Shown here: piece by piece, positions 1 to 7,805 of the stretch
Layout of the letters: every line of letters starts with the position of its first letter
Numbering within the stretch: the first letter of the stretch is position 1
Source: an uncultured beta proteobacterium
GTDB taxonomy: Bacteria; Pseudomonadota; Gammaproteobacteria; Burkholderiales; Rhodocyclaceae
DNA length: 34,967 bases
Assembly (NCBI GenBank): GCA_903848955.1
Contig: CAINHS010000042.1
Span: forward strand, 1-34,967
Direction: 5' to 3'
Notes under the pieces: model-generated
What the model saw: only the letters and a program-made list of their open reading frames with translations
What the model was told of the DNA's origin: nothing
Database searches by the model: none
Made by a program: the position numbers and the translations under genes

Positions 1-509
1 CGACATTCTTCGCCTACTTCCTGATCCGCTTCGACCAGGGGCACGGCTGGGGCTACCGCTATTTCCACTCCGCCTGGGGGGTGCTGCCGGTACTGGCAGC
101 GGCGGGGGCGCTGAAACTCGCGGCGGTTCCCAGCGAGGGCGTGCGATGGACCCGGATGCTGGTAGCGACCGCGCTGCTCAGCCTGCTTGCGGCCAATGGC
201 CTGCGCTTCCTCCAGATGGGCAGTTTCATGGCCGATCACCTGGCGCAGATGCCGCCCGCAACGCCTGCGCAAAGCAGCATCGTGATGCATAACGGCCGAG
301 GCTATTACGCCTACGACCTGATCCAGAACGATCCCTGGCTGCGCGGCAATTCCATCACCTTGCTGGTTCAGAGCGACGAGGAAAAGACGAGACTGCTGAA
401 CCGCTTCCGGGATCAACTGCCTGCTCATCCCGAACCGCTGAAAAACCGCTTCGGGACTAGCTTCGGCAGCGATTCGGCGGCGCCGGCACGGCAGGGACCG
501 GGTCGATAA
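1..509 (+). CDS. Integral membrane protein, putative glycosyltransferase-like, C-terminal part (5' end outside window)
   Basis: The reading frame is open from base 3 and stops with TAA at 507-509, so only about the last 168 residues are present. The visible start begins with hydrophobic membrane segments around an aromatic, glycine-rich patch (GHGWGYRYFHSAWG). A further transmembrane stretch follows, then a soluble tail of about 90 residues (containing NGRGYYAYDLIQND) that ends in a low-complexity Ala/Pro/Arg region. The G-x-GWGYRYxH patch is familiar from polytopic proteins annotated as mannosyltransferase-like or glycosyltransferase 39-like; that is recognition by memory only. A GTG at 81 could be read as a start, but the frame continues upstream with membrane-type sequence, so 81 is probably internal. 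No functional link to the following sulfur genes is evident. Confidence 0.6.
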   Translation, partial: TFFAYFLIRFDQGHGWGYRYFHSAWGVLPVLAAAGALKLAAVPSEGVRWTRMLVATALLSLLAANGLRFLQMGSFMADHLAQMPPATPAQSSIVMHNGRGYYAYDLIQNDPWLRGNSITLLVQSDEEKTRLLNRFRDQLPAHPEPLKNRFGTSFGSDSAAPARQGPGR

Positions 510-517
510 ACAATCCC

Positions 518-546
518 CTTATCCCCAAATAGAAATAATCGCCTTG
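518..546 (+). promoter_or_regulatory. Candidate activator/repressor site upstream of sat, shared with soeA
   Basis: This 29-base element matches 25 of 29 positions of the element at 14099-14127 upstream of soeA. It holds the half-site TTATCC at 519-524 and a degenerate second one, TAATCG, at 536-541, 17 bases apart. It ends 66 bases before the sat ATG. A weak sigma-70-like pair lies downstream (TTGCTA at 563-568, AATAAC at 586-591, spacing 17), which would put the element just upstream of the -35 box, as for an activator. The match is seen directly; the regulatory role is inferred. Confidence 0.5.
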
Positions 547-612
547 GCGCGATGAGGGGAAATTGCTAGCCTTCGCACTTCGAAAAATAACCAGAATAAT
601 TGGAGGTTCGGC

Positions 613-1827
613 ATGGCTTTGGTCAATCCGCACGGCGGCGGCAGTTTGCGACCCTTGTTGCTGGAGGGGCCGGCCCTGCAGGCCGAGCTGGCGCGAGCCA
701 AGTCCCTGCCGAGAGTCACGGTCAGTTCCCGCGAAAAAGGCGACATCATCATGCTCGGCATCGGCGGTTTTACGCCGCTAGAGGGCTTCATGACCCATAC
801 CGACTGGCAGGGCGTCTGCGACGGCATGAAGACCGCCTCCGGCCTGTTCTGGCCGATTCCGATCACGCTGTCCGCCGACAAGGCGACCGCCGACGGCTTG
901 AAGACCGGCGGCGAGATCGCCCTGGTCGACCCCGACGACAATTCGATTCTCGCCACCATGCAGGTGACCGAGAAGTATGCGATCGACAAGGCTCATGAGT
1001 GCGCCACCGTATTCAAGACCACCGACCTCGAGCATCCCGGCGTCAAGATGGTCATGGAGCAGGGCGACATCAATCTGGCCGGCCCGATCAAGGTGCTGTC
1101 GCAAGGCGATTTTCCGGAAAAGTACGGCGATCTGTTTCTCTCGCCGAAGGAAACCCGCGCCAGGTTCGAGGCCATGGGCTGGACCAGGGTCGCTGCCTTC
1201 CAGACGCGCAACCCGATGCACCGTTCGCACGAATACCTGGCCAAGATCGCCATCGAGACCTGCGACGGGGTGCTGATCCACTCGCTGCTCGGCAACCTGA
1301 AGCCGGGCGACATCCCCGCCGAGGTGCGCTCCGAAGCGATCGCCACGCTGGCCGAGCACTATTTCGTCAAGAACACCGTGCTGCAGGCGGGTTATCCGCT
1401 CGACATGCGCTATGCCGGTCCGCGCGAGGCGCTGCTGCATGCGCTGTTCCGCCAGAACTACGGCTGTTCTGATCTGATCGTCGGTCGCGACCATGCCGGC
1501 GTCGGCAGCTACTACGGCCCCTTCGATGCCCATCACATCTTTGACGAGATTCCCAAGGGTTCGCTCGAGACCCAGCCGCTGAAAATCGACTGGACCTTCT
1601 GGTGCTACAAGTGCGGCGGCATGGCTTCGGCGCGTACCTGCCCGCACGGCGAGGCTGACCGCCTGATGCTGTCCGGCACCAAACTGCGCAAGATGCTGTC
1701 CGAAGGCGGCGAAGTGCCCGCCGAGTTTTCGCGGGCGGAGGTGCTCGAAGTGCTGCGCGCCTACTACGCCAGTCTGGCTGAAGATGAGAAGGTCGAGGTC
1801 AAGTTGTCAGGACATTCGGCCCGCTGA
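613..1827 (+). CDS. sat: Sulfate adenylyltransferase (ATP sulfurylase), dissimilatory type
   Basis: The 404-residue homo-oligomeric type of ATP sulfurylase. In a sulfur oxidiser it runs in the direction APS plus pyrophosphate to sulfate plus ATP, giving substrate-level phosphorylation in the cytoplasm. The nucleotide-binding signature [11 protein letters not shown] starts at residue 197, and [17 protein letters not shown] starts near residue 291. A Cys cluster (C331, C334, C343, then PHGE) follows, as in dissimilatory enzymes that bind a metal there. The ATG at 613 is preceded by GGAGG at 602-606 with a 6-base spacer. It is the first gene of sat-aprB-aprA, and aprB starts 73 bases further on. 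Assimilatory CysDN is a different family, so sat beside aprBA points to energy metabolism. The family and the operon are clear. Confidence 0.97.
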   Translation: MALVNPHGGGSLRPLLLEGPALQAELARAKSLPRVTVSSREKGDIIMLGIGGFTPLEGFMTHTDWQGVCDGMKTASGLFWPIPITLSADKATADGLKTGGEIALVDPDDNSILATMQVTEKYAIDKAHECATVFKTTDLEHPGVKMVMEQGDINLAGPIKVLSQGDFPEKYGDLFLSPKETRARFEAMGWTRVAAFQTRNPMHRSHEYLAKIAIETCDGVLIHSLLGNLKPGDIPAEVRSEAIATLAEHYFVKNTVLQAGYPLDMRYAGPREALLHALFRQNYGCSDLIVGRDHAGVGSYYGPFDAHHIFDEIPKGSLETQPLKIDWTFWCYKCGGMASARTCPHGEADRLMLSGTKLRKMLSEGGEVPAEFSRAEVLEVLRAYYASLAEDEKVEVKLSGHSAR

Positions 1828-1900
1828 AAGATCAGAGTCCCCCGGCTTTTCCATGTGTTTTTTTTGATGATCAACACCGCAACCAAGGAGTAGAAACCAA

Positions 1901-2374
1901 ATGCCAACCTTTGTTCGTACCGAGAAGTGCGACGGCTGCAAGGGGCAGGACAAGACCGCCTGCATGTACATCTGCCCGCACAACCTGATGAAGCTTGACA
2001 AGGACGGTTCCGAAACCGGCCATGCCATGAAAGCCTTCAACCAGGAACCGGAGCAGTGCTGGGAGTGCTACTCCTGCGTCAAGATTTGTCCGCAGGGCGC
2101 CATCGAATGCCGCCACTATGCCGACATCGTGCCGCTGGGCGGTTCGGTGCAGCCTCTGCGCGGTTCCGATTCCATCATGTGGACCATCAAGTTCCGCAAC
2201 GGCACCCTGAAGCGCTTCAAGTTCCCGATCCGCACCACGGCGGAGGGTTCGATCGATCCGTTCGGCGGCAAGCCCATGCCGAAAATGGCCGATCTCACTG
2301 CGCCCGGCGTTTTCACCCAGTCCGTGATGAACGGCTATCGCGCCGGCAACCCCGCCGAACTGATTCGCAAATAA
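1901..2374 (+). CDS. aprB: Adenylylsulfate (APS) reductase, beta subunit
   Basis: Iron-sulfur subunit (157 residues, normal length) of the cytoplasmic AprBA heterodimer, which interconverts sulfite plus AMP and APS. Two ferredoxin-type [4Fe-4S] binding sets are visible: C10, C13, C21, C25 and C53, C56, C59, C63. The second is followed by the usual PQGAIECR segment. The C-terminal half has no cysteines and is the extension that wraps around AprA in known structures. The ATG at 1901 follows AAGGAG with about 10 bases between them. Only 22 bases separate its stop from aprA, so translation of the two subunits is probably coupled. It passes electrons from the AprA flavin to an external partner, here most likely the QmoAB-HdrBC proteins encoded at 6252-11468. 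Confidence 0.97.
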   Translation: MPTFVRTEKCDGCKGQDKTACMYICPHNLMKLDKDGSETGHAMKAFNQEPEQCWECYSCVKICPQGAIECRHYADIVPLGGSVQPLRGSDSIMWTIKFRNGTLKRFKFPIRTTAEGSIDPFGGKPMPKMADLTAPGVFTQSVMNGYRAGNPAELIRK

Positions 2375-2396
2375 TCGACCAATCGAGGAACCAAAA

Positions 2397-4424
2397 ATGG
2401 CTGGAACATTTGAAGCACCGGAAGTCGTCCACGAAGAACTGGACATTCTGCTGATCGGCGGCGGCATGGCCTGTTGTGGCACCGCTTACGAAATGATGCG
2501 CTGGGCCGAAGCCGTCAAGGCCGAGTCCGGCAAGGATCTGAAGATCAAGCTGGTAGACAAGGCCGCGCTGGACCGCTCCGGCGCCGTGGCACAGGGCCTG
2601 TCGGCGATCAACACCTATATCGGTCCGGATCTCGACCCGGCCGACTATGCGCGCATGGTTTCCAACGACCTGATGGGCATCACCCGTGACGACCTGACCT
2701 ATGACCTGGGCCGCGTTGTTGACGACTCGGTGCACCTGTTCGAAGAGTGGGGCCTGCCGATCTGGAAGACCGATGCCGATGGCGTCCGTCACGACGGCGC
2801 CGAGGCGCAGAAGGAAGGCCTGGCGGCCCTGAAGGACGGCGGCAAGCCGGTGCGCTCGGGCAAGTGGCAGATCATGATCAACGGCGAGTCCTACAAGTGG
2901 ATCGTCGCCGAAGCGGCGAAGAAGGCCCTCGGCCTGAGCCGCATCGAGGAGCGCGTGTTCATCGTTCATCTGATCAACGACAAGAACGATCCCAGCCGCA
3001 TCGCCGGCGCCGCCGGTTTCTCGGTGCGCGAGAACAAGATCTACATCTACAAGGCCAAGGCCGTCATGCTGGCGGCCGGCGGTTGCGTCAACCTGTTCCG
3101 TCCGCGTTCGGTGGGCGAAGGTTCGGGCCGTGCCTGGTACCCGGTGTGGAATGCCGGTTCGACCTATGCCATGGCCGCCGAAGCCGGCGCCGAGATGACC
3201 ATGATGGAAAACCGCTTCGTACCCGCCCGTTTCAAGGACGGTTACGGTCCGGTGGGTGCCTGGTTCCTGCTGTTCAAGGCCAAGGCCACCAACGCCTACG
3301 GCGAAGACTACATGGTCAAGAACAAGGAAATGCTCAACGACTACCCGCCCTACGGCCAGGCTGCCGTTCCGGCGTCCTGCCTGCGCAATCACCTGATGCT
3401 GAAGGAGATGAAGGACGGCCATGGTCCGATCTACATGGACACCGTCACCGCCCTCGCCAAGTTGCGCGAGACGCTGACGCCGAAGGAAGTGAAGCACCTC
3501 GAAGCCGAGGCTTGGGAAGACTTCCTCGACATGTGTATCGGCCAGTGCGGCATCTGGGTTGGCGAGAACATCGAGCCCGAGAAGAAGATGTCCGAGCTGA
3601 TGCCGACCGAGCCCTACCTGCTCGGCTCGCACTCCGGCTGCTGCGGCATATGGGTCTCCGGCCCGACCGATCTTGGCGCGCCGACCAGCGAAGAGTATGA
3701 CGGCGTTCCGGCGCACCTGCCCAAGGGCTGGAACTGGGGCTACCGTTCGATGACCACGGTCAAGGGCCTGTTCACGGCCGGCGACGGCGTCGGCGCATCC
3801 GGCCACAAGTTCTCGTCCGGTTCGCACGCCGAAGGCCGCCTGGCTGCCAAGGCGATGATCAAGTACTGCCTCGACAATGCCGACTTCAAGCTCGAGTTCG
3901 ACGAGACCGACGCACAGATCGCGGAAACCATCTGGAAGCCGGTGCGCACCTTCCTCGCGCACAAGGACTACACCACCGCCATCGACGTCAACCCGCACTA
4001 CATCACGCCCAAGATGCTGCAGATGCGCTTGCAGAAAATCATGGACGAGTACGTCGCCGGTTGCAGCACCTACTACAACACCAACGACAAGATGCTGGCG
4101 GTTGCCGAAGAGAAGCTCGAACTGCTCAAGGAAGACTCGCAGAAGTTGCGCGCCAAGGATCTGCACGAACTGCTGCGGGCGTGGGAAAACTACCACCGCA
4201 TCCTGACTGCCGAAGCGCACATGAAGCACATCCAGTTCCGCGAAGAGAGTCGTTACCCCGGCTTCTACTATCGCACCGACAAGAACTTCGTCGATGAAGA
4301 GAACTGGCATTGCTTCGTGAACTCGGTCTACGACAAGCACTCCAAGAAGTGGACCTGCTTCAAGCGCAAGCACGTCGATCTGGTCGACAAGTCAAAGCTG
4401 TTCAAGGCCGCGGCCCCGCACTAA
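2397..4424 (+). CDS. aprA: Adenylylsulfate (APS) reductase, alpha subunit
   Basis: The FAD-containing catalytic subunit (675 residues) of the fumarate-reductase/succinate-dehydrogenase flavoprotein superfamily. In sulfur oxidisers it converts sulfite and AMP to APS. The dinucleotide-binding motif DILLIGGGMACCGTAYE starts at residue 16. The signature GSHSGCCGIWVSGP starts at residue 410 and includes the histidine known to lie in the active-site region of AprA. GDGVGASGHKFSSGSHAEGR, the second FAD contact region, lies further on. The Lys-rich C-terminus (CFKRKHVDLVDKSKLFK) is typical. It is the last gene of sat-aprBA, and an intrinsic terminator follows 23 bases after the stop. No aprM (the membrane partner gene of some sulfur oxidisers) follows; the Qmo-type genes nearby suggest that electron transfer system instead. 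Confidence 0.98.
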   Translation: MAGTFEAPEVVHEELDILLIGGGMACCGTAYEMMRWAEAVKAESGKDLKIKLVDKAALDRSGAVAQGLSAINTYIGPDLDPADYARMVSNDLMGITRDDLTYDLGRVVDDSVHLFEEWGLPIWKTDADGVRHDGAEAQKEGLAALKDGGKPVRSGKWQIMINGESYKWIVAEAAKKALGLSRIEERVFIVHLINDKNDPSRIAGAAGFSVRENKIYIYKAKAVMLAAGGCVNLFRPRSVGEGSGRAWYPVWNAGSTYAMAAEAGAEMTMMENRFVPARFKDGYGPVGAWFLLFKAKATNAYGEDYMVKNKEMLNDYPPYGQAAVPASCLRNHLMLKEMKDGHGPIYMDTVTALAKLRETLTPKEVKHLEAEAWEDFLDMCIGQCGIWVGENIEPEKKMSELMPTEPYLLGSHSGCCGIWVSGPTDLGAPTSEEYDGVPAHLPKGWNWGYRSMTTVKGLFTAGDGVGASGHKFSSGSHAEGRLAAKAMIKYCLDNADFKLEFDETDAQIAETIWKPVRTFLAHKDYTTAIDVNPHYITPKMLQMRLQKIMDEYVAGCSTYYNTNDKMLAVAEEKLELLKEDSQKLRAKDLHELLRAWENYHRILTAEAHMKHIQFREESRYPGFYYRTDKNFVDEENWHCFVNSVYDKHSKKWTCFKRKHVDLVDKSKLFKAAAPH

Positions 4425-4447
4425 GCAGTTCCGGCTGCACGACTGAC

Positions 4448-4484
4448 ACAGGCCGAATGCCGCAAGGCATTCGGCCTGTTTCTT
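4448..4484 (+). terminator. Rho-independent terminator of sat-aprBA
   Basis: A perfect 14-bp stem (4448-4461 paired with 4466-4479) with a GCAA tetraloop is followed by TTTCTT. It lies directly after aprA and before ykgJ, so it ends the sat-aprBA transcript. Confidence 0.9.
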
Positions 4485-4521
4485 GTAAGATGCCCGAAGA
4501 CGAATCACCCCGAGGTTTTCC

Positions 4522-5415
4522 ATGTCCCAGCCCGATATCCCGTTTCCCAACAGTCCCGTCGTTCCCACCATGGTGGAGGGCACGCATGTCATCGAGTTCT
4601 CGTGTCACAAGGGCATCGGCTGCTGGAACGCCTGCTGTTCCAACATCGACATTTCGCTGACGCCCTACGATGTGCTGCGCTTGAAGACCCGGCTGGGCAT
4701 CAGTTCCACCGAGTTTCTCAAGGAATACACGGTGCCCTATGAAATGGAAAAGGACAGCATTGCCGGGGTCAAGTTCCGCCCCGTCGACGCCGGCACCGCC
4801 TGTCGTTTCATGCAGCCGGAGGGCTGCGGCATCTACCAGGACCGGCCGACCGCCTGCCGCTACTACCCGGTGGCCCTGCTGTCCATGCGCCGGCAGGACG
4901 AATACATCGATCGCGATTCCTACGCCATCGTCAGGGAGGACCACTGCAAGGGCCACGAGGTCAATCGCCGCATCACCATCGCCGACTATCGCAAGGAACA
5001 GGGGCTGGAGGACTATGACGATCTGGCCCGCGGCTGGCGCCAGCTGGTGCTGAAGAAACAATCATCCGGTCCCTCGATCGGCAAGCCGAGCCTGCGCAGC
5101 CGCCAGCTGTTCTTTATGGCCTGCTACGACATCGACCGCTTTCGCGAGTTCGTCAGTGCGGAATCCTTCGGCCGCTTGTTCGAGTTGCCGCAGGAAGAAA
5201 AGCAGGCATTGCTCGCCGACGACGTCGCTCTGCTGCAATTCGCCTTCCGCTTCCTGCGCCAGGTGATGTTCGGCGAAGAGAGCATTGCGCTCAATGCCGA
5301 GGCGGCGCAGGAACGGCTGGTCAAGGTGCAGGAAAAGCGCCTGATCGAAGAGCGCGAAGCCGCCGGGCGCCGGGCGCAGGAAGAAGAAGCGGGCGGGGCG
5401 GAAGAGGAAGACTAG
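4522..5415 (+). CDS. YkgJ-family cysteine cluster protein
   Basis: A 297-residue soluble protein of the YkgJ/CxxCxxCC family (putative zinc- or iron-chelating domain; no established reaction). The N-terminal domain holds the cysteine set C28, C34, C38, C39 (motif SCHKGIGCWNACCSNID), then C94, C102 and C112 around CGIYQDRPTACRYYP, the family hallmark. Residues from about 200 on carry no further cysteines and end in a strongly charged, probably coiled-coil helix rich in Glu, Arg and Ala. This makes the protein longer than typical 100-150-residue YkgJ proteins. The ATG at 4522 follows GAGG with a 6-base spacer. It sits 37 bases after the aprA terminator, so it is transcribed separately or by read-through. 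A role in metal-cluster supply for the many Fe-S proteins here is possible but only inferred from position. Confidence 0.8.
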   Translation: MSQPDIPFPNSPVVPTMVEGTHVIEFSCHKGIGCWNACCSNIDISLTPYDVLRLKTRLGISSTEFLKEYTVPYEMEKDSIAGVKFRPVDAGTACRFMQPEGCGIYQDRPTACRYYPVALLSMRRQDEYIDRDSYAIVREDHCKGHEVNRRITIADYRKEQGLEDYDDLARGWRQLVLKKQSSGPSIGKPSLRSRQLFFMACYDIDRFREFVSAESFGRLFELPQEEKQALLADDVALLQFAFRFLRQVMFGEESIALNAEAAQERLVKVQEKRLIEEREAAGRRAQEEEAGGAEEED

Positions 5416-5417
5416 CG

Positions 5418-5480
5418 ACCGGGGGCGAAGCCCCTACGCCATGTGAATTGCTGCCGGCGACGCAGTTCGGGCGCCGGCAG
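5418..5480. terminator. Hairpins between convergent ykgJ-like and CBS genes
   Basis: The short space between two convergent genes holds a small hairpin (GGGGC-GAA-GCCCC, about 5422-5434) and a 9-bp perfect inverted repeat, CTGCCGGCG at 5451-5459 with CGCCGGCAG at 5472-5480. Neither has a T-run, so a bidirectional factor-dependent terminator or transcript-end stabiliser is the most that can be said. Confidence 0.4.
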
Positions 5481-5484
5481 GACT

Positions 5485-6081
5485 TCAGCCTGCGGCCAGT
5501 ATCGCCTCGATTTCGGCGAAGGTCTTGGCGACCTCGAATGCCTGCAAAGACATGCCAAGCTGACGGCCGATCTGGGTGATCGAGAAGATGCCCCTGACGG
5601 TATCATTGCCCGACACAACGTCGGTATCCACCACCATCGCGTGTTGCCGTCCGACGTTTTTGAGTGTGGCAACAATATGGCCGACCTCGGCGCGCAGTAC
5701 ATCGCCCAGCGCCAGCACCTCGATGGTATTGATCGGTGTCATGCAGTCGCGTACGTTCAAGTCACCGTGCTTGCCGCCGTTTTGCTGGATGAACTTGATG
5801 GGGCGTTCGCCCATGGTGTCGCGCGCCGTGAGCAGCCCCAATACTTCACCCTCCGGGCTCACCACCAACAGCAGGCGGACGCCGCGGGCTATCATCGTCT
5901 GTGTCGCCAGGGACAGCTTGACGTCGGCTCCGATGGTTGCGGCAGAGACTTGCTGCAGGTCCGTCATGGCCTCGATGGCAGGGGAATCCACTTGCACCAG
6001 GCGGTAAGTGCTGGGCTGGTGAAAGCCCGCTCCCGGCTTGAGCTGGTGGAATGACAGGGGCTTGTAGGTGGCGCGTTCCAT
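5485..6081 (-). CDS. Tandem CBS-domain protein
   Basis: A 198-residue soluble protein made essentially of one pair of CBS domains (a Bateman module): the first about residues 45-100 (ending GEVLGLLTARDTMGERPI), the second about 110-180 (starting VRDCMTP, ending DTVRGIFSITQIGRQLGM). There is no extra catalytic, DNA-binding or membrane domain. CBS pairs commonly bind AMP, ADP, ATP or S-adenosylmethionine, and stand-alone modules act as sensors for partner proteins. I chose the ATG at 6081 (MERATYK), which follows AAGGA by 8 bases; the frame extends further upstream but that stretch has poor protein-like composition. The gene is downstream of hdrB but separated by a terminator, so it probably has its own promoter. 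An adenylate sensor beside AMP-consuming, ATP-forming sulfur enzymes is an attractive but unproven reading. Confidence 0.85.
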   Translation of the reverse strand: MERATYKPLSFHQLKPGAGFHQPSTYRLVQVDSPAIEAMTDLQQVSAATIGADVKLSLATQTMIARGVRLLLVVSPEGEVLGLLTARDTMGERPIKFIQQNGGKHGDLNVRDCMTPINTIEVLALGDVLRAEVGHIVATLKNVGRQHAMVVDTDVVSGNDTVRGIFSITQIGRQLGMSLQAFEVAKTFAEIEAILAAG

Positions 6082-6193
6082 AGTCGAGTCCTTATCGCTG
6101 GTACTGGTTGCGGCCGCGTGCTCAAAGTCGCCAAGACAGAGGCCGGCCTGCACCGGAGCGCGGCCATGCCTCGTTTCGACCCGTTGCAGCGTG

Positions 6194-6224
6194 CAGAAAA
6201 AATGGCCGGTGGAGGCCGGCCATT
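6194..6224 (-). terminator. Rho-independent terminator of qmoA-qmoB-hdrC-hdrB
   Basis: On the minus strand a perfect 9-bp stem (AATGGCCGG paired with CCGGCCATT, 6201-6209 with 6216-6224, 6-base loop) is followed by TTTTCTG. It lies 28 bases past the hdrB stop and ends the electron-transfer operon before the CBS gene. Confidence 0.85.
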
Positions 6225-6251
6225 CTATATCACGCCAACTGCGCCGGCGGA

Positions 6252-7148
6252 TCAGCCGCCGGCGATTTTGTCCAGCTTCGCGGCGCGAATGACCTGACCG
6301 TTGAGGCCGGCCTCCTTGACACTGCCGCCATAGGCGACGGTGATCAACTGCGAATAATAGAGCACCGGCATGTTGAGCTTGGTGCCGTGCTTCTTGTTGA
6401 TCTCGGCCTGATAGATTTCGACGTTGGCCTGGCACAGCGGGCAGGGCGTGACGATCAGGTCGGCGGCGTTGTCGTAGGCGGCTTCGACGATCTGGCGGAT
6501 CTGCGCCTGGGCCTTTTCGGGTTCCGAGAAAGCCAGCGCCCCGCCGCAGCAGGCGGCCTTCTGTTCGTAGGGAACGGCCTCGGCGCCGACCGCTTCGATC
6601 ATCTTGTCGAGATACAGGGGATTCTCGAAGGATTCGCCGGCAATGCCGTAAGGCCGGTTGGCCTGGCAGCCGACATAGCCGGCAACCTTGAGGCCGTCGA
6701 GGGGTTTGACGACAGGCGCCTTGATTCCGGCGTAGCCGATATCCTCGATCAGGACTTCGGTCATGTGGCGCGCCTTGCTGCCACCCTTGTAGGTCAGGTT
6801 GACTTCCTTGAGCGCTTCGTTGGTCTCGGTCTTCAGCCGGTCGTGCTCATGCAGGCGATCGACGGCTTCGCGCAAGCCCAGCCAGCAGGCCGGGCAGCCG
6901 GAGACGATATCCTGTCCGGGGAGATCCTTTTCGGCAATCGCCAGATTGCGCGCGTTGAGCACCATGCGCGGCAATTCGCCGCCCTCGCCATAGCCGATCG
7001 AAGCACCGCAGCAGTTCCAGTCGGGGATTTCGTTGAGCTGGATGTCGAGCTTCTCGCACATGACGCCGAACGAAGTGATGTAGTTCGAAGCCGAGGCACC
7101 CTTCTGCGAAGAGCAACCGGGGTAGAACGCATACTGTTTCTTGGCCAT
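6252..7148 (-). CDS. hdrB: HdrB-like heterodisulfide reductase subunit (CCG domains), Qmo-associated
   Basis: A 298-residue soluble protein with two cysteine-rich CCG domains, the fold that binds the unusual [4Fe-4S] clusters of heterodisulfide reductase HdrB. The first domain has C12 and the pair C46-C47 (DWNCCGAS), then GCPACW. The second has GYVGCQAN, AACCGGALAF and TPCPLCQAN. There are no membrane segments. The ATG at 7148 (MAKKQYAFYPGCSS) has AGGAG about 10 bases upstream. It is the last gene of qmoA-qmoB-hdrC-hdrB, with 16 bases between the hdrC stop and this start. Qmo loci in which HdrBC replaces QmoC are known from Gram-positive sulfate reducers, and I recall them in some betaproteobacterial sulfur oxidisers. 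The expected role is in electron transfer from AprBA towards the quinone pool; the final acceptor is not encoded here. Confidence 0.9.
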   Translation of the reverse strand: MAKKQYAFYPGCSSQKGASASNYITSFGVMCEKLDIQLNEIPDWNCCGASIGYGEGGELPRMVLNARNLAIAEKDLPGQDIVSGCPACWLGLREAVDRLHEHDRLKTETNEALKEVNLTYKGGSKARHMTEVLIEDIGYAGIKAPVVKPLDGLKVAGYVGCQANRPYGIAGESFENPLYLDKMIEAVGAEAVPYEQKAACCGGALAFSEPEKAQAQIRQIVEAAYDNAADLIVTPCPLCQANVEIYQAEINKKHGTKLNMPVLYYSQLITVAYGGSVKEAGLNGQVIRAAKLDKIAGG

Positions 7149-7164
7149 TCGTCTCAATCTCCTG

Positions 7165-7785
7165 TCATGCGAGGCCCCGGCGGCGGTCTTCAATCTCGCG
7201 CGCCTTGGCGATCATCCGGTGAATACCGCTTTTCTCCTTGCACTTGTGGCCACCGAAGATTTCCATCGGGTTGAGGCGCTTGGCCTTCAACAGCCCAAGC
7301 CCCGCGGCCTGCATGGCCAGCGAGTTCTTGATGCCCTGGATGAAGCCGTCCTTGAAATACAGGCCCAGGGAAAAGGTCAGTTCGTTGATGCGCCCGGTCT
7401 TCATCAGGTTGTTCCAGAACAGCCGGGCGACGTCGCGCGTCGGCTGCCCCTTGGCCGCCAGGTTGAGACGGTGGGCGTAGTTGGCGAGGCCGTGCATGAT
7501 GTGGGTGATCGGCAGCTTGCGCGGACAGCGCACGATGCAGTTGTAGCAGGAGGTGCACATCCACATCGAATCCGAGCTCAGCACTTCTTCGCGCTTGCCG
7601 GCGCGGATCATCATGAAAATCTTTTGCGGCGAATGCTGCCAGTGCGGGCCGAACGGGCAGGAGCCGGCGCAGACGCCGCACTGCATGCACATCTTGACCA
7701 TGTTGCCTTCTTCGACGCGCTCCTCGACTTCCCTGAGGAAGTTGTTCTTGTAACGCGCAACGGCCTGGGTGTTCAGATCACTCAT
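7165..7785 (-). CDS. hdrC: HdrC-like iron-sulfur subunit, Qmo-associated
   Basis: A 206-residue HdrC-type protein with two classical [4Fe-4S] motifs, CMQCGVCAGSCPFGP near residue 34 and CTSCYNCIVRCPRKLP near residue 76, followed by an all-helical C-terminal half. There is no hydrophobic membrane domain, unlike QmoC, where an HdrC part is fused to a haem b membrane domain. The ATG at 7785 (MSDLNTQAVARYK) is preceded by AAGGAG with a 10-base spacer, whereas an in-frame TTG 9 bases upstream would sit on top of that site, so ATG was chosen. Its ribosome site starts just after the qmoB stop, and hdrB follows 16 bases downstream, so the genes are co-transcribed. It should connect the clusters of QmoAB with HdrB. 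Confidence 0.9.
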   Translation of the reverse strand: MSDLNTQAVARYKNNFLREVEERVEEGNMVKMCMQCGVCAGSCPFGPHWQHSPQKIFMMIRAGKREEVLSSDSMWMCTSCYNCIVRCPRKLPITHIMHGLANYAHRLNLAAKGQPTRDVARLFWNNLMKTGRINELTFSLGLYFKDGFIQGIKNSLAMQAAGLGLLKAKRLNPMEIFGGHKCKEKSGIHRMIAKAREIEDRRRGLA

Positions 7786-7805
7786 TCTCGTCAAGCTCCT
7801 TTATC

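Noticed and set aside
2313-4373. 686-codon open frame antisense to aprA
   Set aside because: Shadow of aprA; low-complexity composition and no recognisable motif.
6082-6435. 118-codon N-terminal extension of the CBS protein
   Set aside because: It would run through the qmo-hdr terminator into hdrB, has Arg/Gln-rich composition, and a good ribosome site supports ATG 6081.
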